A DNA stretch of 37,553 nucleotides from assembly GCA_026260175.1 (NCBI GenBank), contig JAKCWW010000806.1, positions 53,671-91,223 on the forward strand, written 5' to 3'. Positions 29,780 to 37,553 of this stretch are shown piece after piece. Made by a program: the position numbers and the translations under genes. How positions within the stretch are numbered: the stretch's first letter is position 1; the number at the start of each line of letters is the position of its first letter. This DNA comes from Reticulitermes lucifugus (lineage: Eukaryota > Arthropoda > Insecta > Blattodea > Rhinotermitidae). Below the pieces are notes generated by a model. That model saw nothing but the letters and a program-made list of their open reading frames with translations. It did not search any database and had not been told where the DNA came from.

Positions 29780-31267
29780 TAAGTTCTAATTGATACGTTT
29801 TAACTTATGAAACAACTTATATTCCAGGTATATGGCTCTTTCTCAGAACCACCTGCCCAATACACATGAAAGGTAAACAACTCTTCAGGTAGAGGATTGC
29901 AATCAGGCACTCTATCTCCTCTTCCATCATTTGTACTCTTTCTACTCATTAATTCCTGGATATCTTGGCAAGAAGAAGCGCGTTGTGCTGGCAAATAAGC
30001 TACAACCACCAAACGCTGCTGCAAGCTAATTGCTCTTTTGCAAACCGGCACATGCTTGCAAAACAATGTTTGTTACATTCTGCTGCCTATTAATAAGTTA
30101 CGAAATATAGGCATATCCTAAGAGATCTCTTTTCATTGCGTAAATGCCTGCTTGTGGCGCTCGCTTTAAGTACCATAAGTCTTTTTGAAAGAAAACACTG
30201 GTAAATGCAAAAATTTTAATGTGTCTTGCCACTTTATACACAACCATTACATCTTGTCTGAAAACTTATGAATTAAAATAAATAAGATTACGAAGAAATA
30301 TTTTTCTCATAGTAATGAAATGTAAATTTACACGCAACTAGTCGTTAATCGATATTCATTCTAAGTAGCAAGAAGCCGGAAGTCGTAACTGCATACTATT
30401 ATTACAATTATAAGTAGCTTCTTTTAACTCGTCGCTCTAAAAGAAAAATGAATAGGCTTAGAACTACATAGACCTTTATGGCTCAGCACAGGAAAACATA
30501 GTGTAATTTTAATAACAAACATAAATATATGCTCCTTTTAACGCAGTCTGTGTTGTTATAAAAATATTTAAGGGGATTTTTAAAAGTGACTACATATTTC
30601 GTTAATTTTCGACGATTTTCAAATTTTACACCGAGATATCCTACAGAAGCGTTGAACACGCCTTCCGTAGAAAGGGTCGAACTTCGACAGAATAATATTT
30701 ACACTGTCATGTTTAAGCAAAACTGTAACATTGTTAAAATGAGATTAACACAATTATTATTTTAAGATATAAAAATAAATAAAATAATTTTTACTAACCA
30801 CTACTGTGGGAACCTCAAACCTTGCTGCTTGTTTCGTCGCTGTATTTTCTATTGTTTTCTTTTTGTCTTTTGTCTGCTTCTGTCTTTTATGTCCTTGCTT
30901 CTCTGATTATTTTATGCTTTCTTAAGCCTTCTGTTTCCAGCAAGAAACTTGTAGGTGGGTCTGTATTAGCTTTGTAACTCAAAGAAATGGCAAAAGAATT
31001 AAGAGTTTGAGAAACAGCTGGAAATGCACTAACCCTGCTCGTTTATGCAGTGTTCAACAAAATCGTTCTATTTCACTGCAGTCGGTTGGCATTTATAACC
31101 TGACGCCCGCTCTTTATTAATGCCATGTGACATACCTAGACTGCAGACGCGTTATATGCTCTTGTCGTAAAAGCGTAAAGTGTGATCACCACCGCAAACT
31201 GGGTTGCGTCTCCCCCTGCAGCGTATCCTGTAAAGCAACTCCAAACTTACGAGGTGGCAAACCTTTC
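29780..31267. other. Unassigned stretch
   Basis: About 1.5 kb, very AT-rich from 30160 to 30800. The minus-strand frame at 29800-30066 has no domain. No repeat that I can name. Confidence 0.3.
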
Positions 31268-31283
31268 TTTTTTTTTTTTTTTT
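31268..31283. repeat. Poly-T run (16)
   Basis: Sixteen T bases lie immediately upstream of the old plus-strand SINE remnant. It may be the reverse-strand tail of a different retroposed copy. Confidence 0.75.
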
Positions 31284-31289
31284 CAAGGA

Positions 31290-31557
31290 GTTCATTGAAC
31301 AAAGTAACTGGGCTGCAGGCTATTCGACAAGGGAATCTGGATTCGAGTCCGGGAAGTGGAAGATTTTTCTTCCTGCCACCGTTTCGAAACCGGCTAGGGT
31401 ATCCAACAAATGTATTCAACCGGTACGGGAGTCAGTTCTCTGGAGTAAAGCGGCCGGAAAGTGAGGTTCTTTGTTCGCCTAATGCCAGTGGTAGAATACT
31501 TAGAAATATACTTCCCTTTCTCCATAGATCTCAATGGCGTGGTGCTGAATGTAACAC
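31290..31557 (+). mobile_element. SINE-A relative, old
   Basis: A B-box-like GGATTCGAGTCCGG (31341-31354) is well preserved. AAGATTTTTCTTCCTGCC, CAACCGGTACGGGAGTCA (young AATGGGTACCGGGTCA), GGAGTAAAGCGGCCGG (31442-31457) and AATGGCGTGGTGCTGAATG follow in SINE-A order. The A box is decayed. Good B-box retention with a divergent body could mean a distinct subfamily. Confidence 0.62.
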
Positions 31558-31660
31558 AAGTTTATCATGTTTAAAAATTAGATGTAATTCGAAGTATAAT
31601 AAAGCAACAAACACGCTGTAGACTCCTCTGATGGGGGATCAGCCCTTTCTTTAATACTCC

Positions 31661-31820
31661 CAGGGGTGTACAAATTCCGGGTGGGAGGTCACCGTGGTGA
31701 CATTTTGTACGGTGACGCCAATATATGCGGAACCTCAGTACAGAACTTGTTTCGTCACACTTTTACCGCCAAGAATTTTGAGATGACTTCCAGATTTCTA
31801 GAATATGTCTAAATCCCTCT
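31661..31820. mobile_element. hAT-like MITE, copy E (opposite orientation)
   Basis: It starts CAGGGGTGTACAAATTCCGG and continues in the same orientation as copy C, with AGAACTTGTTTCGTCA and TTTTGAGATGACTTCC blocks. The right end is decayed (AAATCCCTCT), and the flanking octamers do not match. An older copy without a readable duplication. Confidence 0.72.
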
Positions 31821-32940
31821 TCTAGCCCCACTGTTAAAACACACGGTTTAGTTGATGGTCATCCTTTGGGTTCCTGCGCCGAGTAGTCGATGAGTGTACA
31901 GACGTTTGGGAGGTAGGTACTGCCTCCTTCTTCAGGGTGACAGATTCTGGTTCACGTGGTTGCTGAACTGGTTACAAGGAAAGTGAAGTGTCGCTTGTAT
32001 GGGAAATTTGGAGGAAATCTGGCCAATCAGAGCTATGGGACAGACAGACAAGGGGCTAGTAACGATCGAATAAGAGAAAATTCCAAGAACTGCCCTTTGA
32101 ATGGTCAACAGTGGGGAATAGGCAGGTGGACATGGAATAGAGTGGCTGAGGCAGTAATGTGGCTTGTCTTGAGTTGAATAGATGTCAGTGTGCCTAAACA
32201 CAGTATCCTGATTTTAATGTAAAACTCCATGCTTGCTTTAACTGCGTTACAGCCACTGTTCTCTTCTGTTCTGTTGTGTGCCTCTTTCATCAGGATAGCT
32301 CAGTTAAAATCGTTGGCATTATTACGTACGTGGAGTATTGCTTTGCAGGTATACTGCTATGGGTCGTTAGGTTGGAATGATTGGGCAGAGGTGCTGAATG
32401 GCTGAAGCAGCAGGAGATTGGGGGGGGGGGAGATAAACACGGATATGATAGTCATGTAGTTAGTAAATAAGATGCAGGTTCTCATTAGTACATAGATATT
32501 TCTGTCTTCATTTATTTCTTATTTCCTTTTATTTGCTTATTTGCAATTCATTCTTGAAAATAAACCATATCATATAGTTAATAACAAGCCACTAGAAACC
32601 ACTCCAAACCCGATTTTAAGAAGAATATAAATAAGAGTGAACGCACTAGTGTGTACGTATGTTTCAAGAAAGAAAAAAGAGCCATTCATTTTATATTTAT
32701 GATGTCATGATACGGAATTTTGCCCATTCATAAAAAGGTAACGAATCTTATTTGTGAACGTTTTTATACACCTTGTACAAACTTTGAGCCAACATGTGTC
32801 TCTTAAGTCACTCAATTTTCTCATTCATTTTAAAACACTTCGTGCTTAAAGTTCTGAACAGTAAAATTTGCTGATTTTCATGTGGCCTTATTACTGCAAT
32901 GTATGTGTTTGGTCTGTGACACTGTCTAGCTTTGATGAAC
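31821..32940. other. Unassigned stretch
   Basis: Contains a 10-base G run near 32419-32428. Open frames near 31932-32290 on both strands have no domains. No gene recognised. Confidence 0.3.
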
Positions 32941-32975
32941 CCTGAAGTTGGAGACAGTATGTCTGTTTGAAATAT
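32941..32975 (+). repeat. Hammerhead-like motif, degenerate
   Basis: CCTGAAGTTGG (32941-32951) is followed by a 5-bp stem AGACA/TGTCT (32952-32956 and 32960-32964) and then GTTTGAAATATTG. The layout matches the 5242 motif, but A9 is T and the linker before GAAA is longer, so it cannot be a working core. Confidence 0.35.
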
Positions 32976-33276
32976 TGATGATAACCTACTAGAATACACC
33001 GTGTTAGAACACAGAAGGCTGCATTATAATAGTTCACTGCTTAGAAAACCGCAAAATTTTTACATGAATTAATCTTGAGGAGAATAGTATCCAGAGACAA
33101 GCTTTTGTCGCGATGTCTGAGAAGTTGAATCTGACGGTACTCCAGAAGATAAATGTATACTATTTGAAGAACAAAATAAATTTTCATATGGAAAAATGCG
33201 CAGAGTGTTAAGCAGAATGTCAGAGCGTATTGGAGTGAAGACAGGGAGAGGAATTCAAATTGTGAAAGACAGAAGA

Positions 33277-33301
33277 CTAATAATAATAATAATAATAATA
33301 T
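33277..33301. repeat. (AAT)n microsatellite
   Basis: About eight uninterrupted TAA/AAT units. Confidence 0.95.
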
Positions 33302-34505
33302 CACGCTGTGGTGTAGAGTTAGAATTACTTCGTATATTGATATTTCCGACTGTAATCTCGAAGAGGCCTGAATTATTCTAGGTTTTTGTCACTCTCGGTT
33401 AATACCTTAGCGTAGGAAAGAATTTTATAATATCAGGGCATTCGTGATTTGATATGCAAATCATATTTACATTCGCTACTCTATGACCGTTGAAGTTACA
33501 CATATATAGTAAGCTTGGAGGAGATGAAACATTTTGCAGATTTATCGTAAGAATATCTGAAATTAAGATACAAGATTGGAAACATATAGGGTTTATAGGA
33601 TGTCCATATGATTTGCACTTTAAGGAAATTAGTCTGGACTGATTTCAGCTGGCTCAGGTTCGCTGCAGTAGTGAGGTGTTTTGAAAAACTAAATGATCAT
33701 TTTGGTTATGCAAAAGGCTTGAGTATTATTTTTTCGAGGATGAGAGCTCCATGTGTTTAGTCATAATAGAGTATTATTGCATGCGGATGGTTTAGCTTCC
33801 CAGCTGGACTTGCCGTATTGATACACTCCGATCCTGAATGCATTACACCCGAGGTCAACAGAAGCCATATGTTGATTAATTCTGATACTGCGAAAGTTGA
33901 GTTTGAATTCCATCTGGATTCGATTACAGACGCTTAGTCATAATGCCGGAGTTTCTTGAGAGTCTTCTGAAGCCCTACAGTCTTTCTCTGCTGTCTTTGT
34001 TTGGTATAAAGACATCGAACTTATTCGTACCCCAACTGGGCTACCAATGTGCTGGCACTGTACGAAGTTTGCACGGTATTCGTCATTTTACTGGTTCGTA
34101 GTATTTATCGTCTACTCTTTCTGAGGTCCTTACTCTGCATTTTGATGGCTGAATACTTTATTGCTTATACAGGTACTAAGTAGACTTACATGTTTGACAG
34201 CCTGAAGACTGATATTTATCAAACATATATATTATATGTTGCGATTATTTACTATATTTTCTACTTCACAGAGAACAGAGTCCGTCTCCATTATAAAATA
34301 TCTAGTTACGTGTGTTCACTGTGTTTACTGTGGCAGATATACGAAACACTTAAATACACAGTGTGAGTAACATGCAATTTCTTACTATTGTATCAAGTGA
34401 TACTTGTAGTAACCACAGTGCTTTAATTGGTTAATCTGTATAAAAAGTAATTCCGGACTGAACTCACATAGCGTAATGTTCTCTTGCATTATTTCCAGTC
34501 ATGCA
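33302..34505. other. Unassigned stretch
   Basis: No recognisable gene, exon or repeat over 1.2 kb. Confidence 0.3.
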
Positions 34506-34536
34506 TGTTGTTGTTGTTGTTGTTGTTGTTGTTGTG
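34506..34536. repeat. (GTT)n microsatellite
   Basis: About ten uninterrupted GTT units. Confidence 0.95.
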
Positions 34537-34963
34537 AAGAATGTTGCCTTAATCTATAGAAAACCGTAAAATGCAACACAAGCTTGGTAACGATTACGAT
34601 GACGAAATGCCATAAAAAGCAGGGAATTTTTTGAGTAGCTAAGGGACTATCAGCTTCAGAGAAAGGAATATGGTAATGAAGTTGGTTAATTATGAACCGC
34701 TTGTAAGACTTAACTATTTTGAGATAGGTGTTTGTACATTAATAAGCAGCATCTACTTCACAGATAAAACACATCTCGTCCATTAAAAGGCCAGTGGTAG
34801 AATTTTATTATGAAAATCATACAAACACATAAATACCCTCTGTGGCAAAATGCAGTTTCCTAACACAAAATTGCCACTGGACGTTAATGGTTAATTTAAT
34901 ATCTAGACAATAATATTAGACAAGGCAGTTCAAGAATTTAAATATACTGCTGACCTGAAAATA

Positions 34964-35353
34964 GGGCCGGGATAGCTTAGTCGGTACAGCGAATTGCTAT
35001 GAGCTGGACGGTCCGGAGATCGAATCGCGGTGGGGGCAAGATTTTCAGCACCCGTCCAGACTGGTCCTGGAGCCGGTGACCGGATAAATGCGCACACGAA
35101 GAAAGCCCATACGAAAATTCCGCACAGAAAAAACCCCACTGTCATAAATGCTCACATGAAAAATACCCACACGGAAAATTGCTCACACGGATGAATGCTC
35201 ACACGGAAAAATGATTCCCGGGGGTAAAGCGGCCGGGGCGTGGCGTAGACCATCCACCCCCGTCTAGCGCCGAGGTTAAAGAAAAAGTAGAGCTATACCT
35301 CTACTCCAATGGGCCTTCATTGCCTGTTCTAGGATGAACTTTACCTTTACGTT
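34964..35353 (+). mobile_element. SINE-A copy with internal minisatellite, perfect TSD
   Basis: The head GGGCCGGGATAGCTTAGTCG starts at 34964 and a B-box-like GAGATCGAATCGC follows near 35017. The body matches SINE-A to about 35074 and again from about 35214 (ATTCCCGGGGGTAAAGCGGC) to the 3' end, GAACTTTACC. In between, about 30 bp of consensus is replaced by ~138 bp of 15-16 bp tandem repeats. Perfect 11-bp target duplications ACCTGAAAATA lie at 34953-34963 and 35354-35364, so the whole composite sits between one pair of duplications. The minus-strand open frame 34930-35145 is SINE-derived. Confidence 0.93.
35075..35213 (+). repeat. 15-16 bp minisatellite inside SINE
   Basis: Roughly eight diverged units. 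The cleanest are GCTCACACGGAAAAAT (35197-35212) and GCTCACACGGATGAAT (35181-35196). Earlier units read as GCGCACACGAAGAAAG, CCCATACGAAAATTC, CGCACAGAAAAAACC, GCTCACATGAAAAATA and CCCACACGGAAAATT. Units nearest the 3' side are most alike, as expected if the array grew there most recently. Confidence 0.85.
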
Positions 35354-35500
35354 ACCTGAAAATATTTCGAAACTCAGTCAAACACGAGCGTTTTGATGGC
35401 AATGATATATGTATATGAAGAAGAATAACATGCTCTTTAAGATGCATGATTGCTGTGAATGGTCAGTGTCTGCTGATTTGTGTACTGAAATGTGTGTTTG

Positions 35501-35745
35501 CATGGAAGGATAGATGGGTGGGTGGATGGAATGGATCGATAGCTGTGTGAATGGATGGATGGATGAAGGGGTTCGTGGATGGATAGAAGGATGGATGTGT
35601 AGACTTACAGAGAGAGGGGTTGAATGGCTGGCTGAATGGATTGCTGGATGGAATGGATCAATGACTGGATGGGTGGTGGGCTAAAGGATGGATGGATCGA
35701 TATTTGGATTCATAGATGGATATACATATACATATTTATATAGAT
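35501..35745. repeat. Degenerate (GGAT/GGATG)n tract
   Basis: About 240 bases built of GGAT, GGATG and TGGA words with interruptions (GGATCGATAG, GGCTGGCTGAATGG), ending in an AT-rich ATATACATATACAT segment. Confidence 0.85.
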
Positions 35746-36100
35746 AGACAAATAGGTAATTATGCGCAATATTTTCTATGGTTTTCTTATAGTATATTTC
35801 TTGATTCGTAACTTATTTATCGATGCTCTGTCATATACGGAGGTCATTTAGCATCCACTGTGATGATTAAGTTCTGTAACACCGTCTGGAATAGACTGGC
35901 GAACAGCACACTAAGGCCCACTATGTAAGGGAAAAGAAAGTCCTGACGTTTATAGCTCGTCTGGTGACAGGGATTCGAAGTGATTGTCTTCCAAATACAA
36001 GTCTGCATTACATCTTCAGGGTGCGTTTTAGGTAGGCTATGAAATGGAAAGTAAGATCCAGTCATTATTTCTGCTGACATCTGTTGGCTTTTCACCAACT
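35746..36100. other. Unassigned stretch
   Basis: A minus-strand frame (35844-36119) has no recognisable domain. Nothing else seen. Confidence 0.3.
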
Positions 36101-36339
36101 CAGGGCAGGCCCGAGACATGTGGGCGCCTCGGGTAGGCTAATAATTTGGTGCCCCTTGAAACCGATGTTTTTAAAAACATTTTTGGCTTAGGACGGCTGG
36201 CGAGTCTTCTTGTGGATGCGTGCCCAAATTGAGGATCATTTTCGGAGAAAGCATGCTACCATCATATTTCAGATTATTTCAGTGACGTCTTGGCTCCCCG
36301 GACAGCTGCCCGGCTGGCTTGCTTCATATTCCGGCCCTG
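36101..36339. mobile_element. Possible hAT-type terminus or decayed element
   Basis: CAGGGCAGGCCCGAGACATG (36101-36120) followed by GGGCGCCTCGGGTAGGC resembles hAT transposon ends. A candidate opposite end, CCGGCCCTG, lies at 36331-36339. The flanking octamers (CACCAACT and TTCTGACT) do not match, and I see no transposase, so this is a weak call. Confidence 0.25.
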
Positions 36340-37492
36340 TTCTGACTACCCTACTCTGTACTTTGAGTGATCCAGCGAATTCTCATTCCTTCAGTGACGA
36401 TACAGCCCGCATCACCGTGGCAAGTAGACGCCGCTAACAGACCTTTAGTCTTGTTATTAATCGTCACACTGGTACCAGTACACCAACGATTATTGTATGT
36501 AACTGCCAACACATTAAATTACATTATTGCTGTGGAAACGTAAGTTTTGTCGATTTCACACCCGCGACAAAATGTCTGCAAAAAGAAAATGAAAATCAAG
36601 AAACAAGAAATTAAGCACTGCTAAAAAATATTCTAGTTAACAGTATTATAGAGAAGAACAGAAAAAACGATATTTACAATCAAACACAAAGCATAAAATA
36701 ACTCTTCGGTTATTGTGTTACTTTACTTCCATCTCATAATTTTTACCGTTCACCACGCGCACCGTTATATTATTGGGTGGGTTCATATACAGATCGTAAA
36801 GTGTCGAAATATCTACAAGTGTAAGACCTATGGCACACGCCTGTACAAAAGATTTACTTCTGAATGTCCTTTTTGTGTTATTAATTGAGGTCTGATAATG
36901 ACACAGCAGTGCTGGAACATGAACTGTCCTCGACTGGCGAGAGCAACTTTGACCTTGACTGCGCGAGTAAGGTCCCTTACCCCCGACCTAACCTTGTGAA
37001 GAAAGCATAAAGGCCCTCTAAGAAACTTAAGTCTCTAGCACTGCATCTACCACTTTCGACTGGTCGCCATCTCTTAGGTGTTCACTTTATAAGCATAACA
37101 TGCTTAAAGTTAATTTTACGACCAGCTGTAACCAGACAGAATAAAAAAAAAGAATAAAGTGATTAATTTGCATGTACAAGACACAAATGCACTTTAGTCC
37201 AATATATTTTTAACTGTAAAACATCGATTACTGATCATAAATATCCAACAGTCTGGCTTTCCCCTGCGTCAACGCTGTCAAGGCCGAAGATAATCTTGTG
37301 AGGTGAAAATAGTAATTTGCACAAAGGAACGTCTTTGTTAATTTGTAAGTGCACAGTTTACAGAGGAAACTGTTTGTATGGAAGCGCAACAACTTATGCC
37401 ACAGGCCTACCTAATCTTAATAAATTGAAGAGCTTGATGTATAATACCGAAATAAACTTCATGTAATTTAACAGTAGTATGCACTAACTGCG
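36340..37492. other. Unassigned stretch
   Basis: No recognised gene or repeat. A short plus-strand open frame (36210-36437) has no domain. Confidence 0.3.
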
Positions 37493-37553
37493 GGGGCCGG
37501 GATAGCGTAGTCGGTATAGCGACTTGCTACGGGCTGGACGGTCCGGGGATCGA
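37493..37553 (+). mobile_element. SINE-A copy, young, cut by window end
   Basis: The head GGGGCCGGGATAGCG begins at about 37493. The A-box-like TAGCGTAGTCGG is at 37503-37514, and the B box is entered at GGGGATCGA (37545-37553), where the window stops. It is nearly identical to the other young heads. Confidence 0.88.

Noticed and set aside
35501..35745. GGAT array considered as a CRISPR-like or satellite array
   Set aside because: Units are 4-5 bp and degenerate, with no spacers; an ordinary microsatellite-type tract.

Overview
This window looks like gene-poor, repeat-rich nuclear DNA from an animal, most probably an insect. The mix of tRNA-derived SINEs, truncated non-LTR retrotransposon tails, hAT-type MITEs and Penelope-like debris in AT-rich DNA would fit a cockroach, termite or another large-genome polyneopteran. 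That placement rests on recalled sequence style and was not searched. I find no convincing host protein-coding gene, no rRNA, no functional tRNA and no CRISPR array. The open reading frames are short and are either chance frames or lie inside repeats.

The dominant component is one tRNA-related SINE family, called SINE-A here, with about 15 copies. Six look young: 1-134, 16185-16424, 27341-27580, 29485-29763, 34964-35353 and 37493-37553. The others are strongly diverged: 5950-6168, 6643-6915, 16815-17018, 17850-18010, 18958-19195, 21910-22022, 22950-23155, 29088-29276 and 31290-31557. The window begins and ends inside SINE-A copies, and its only run of N bases also lies in one, so assembly breaks probably track this repeat. 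A second tRNA-derived family, SINE-B, is at 2530-2780, with an older relative at 24940-25140.

Five copies of a short hAT-like MITE with CAGGGGTGCACAAA-type ends lie at 1656-1791, 6413-6576, 12414-12578, 15925-16088 and 31661-31820. Three have 8-bp target duplications, and all three fit nnnTAnnn. Two copies of a ~480-bp element with AGGCGCGTTCGC ends lie at 17187-17666 and 28556-29034. Three non-LTR retrotransposon 3' ends are at 988-1036, 3557-3910 (with a 14-bp target duplication) and 8300-8603.

The most unusual structures are: an insertion at 22156-22512 with two 75-bp inverted arms around a piece that may encode part of a Penelope-like protein, inside a 13-bp direct repeat; a scattered set of short hairpin motifs ending in CGAAACG that resemble the stem II/core part of hammerhead ribozymes, one of them inside a 96-bp segment flanked by a 13-bp direct repeat; and a SINE-A copy at 34964-35353 whose middle is replaced by a 15-16 bp minisatellite, the whole flanked by a perfect 11-bp duplication. 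The remaining stretches are anonymous AT-rich DNA with microsatellites. Nothing indicates genes working together; the window reads as intergenic or intronic sequence shaped by layered transposon insertions.
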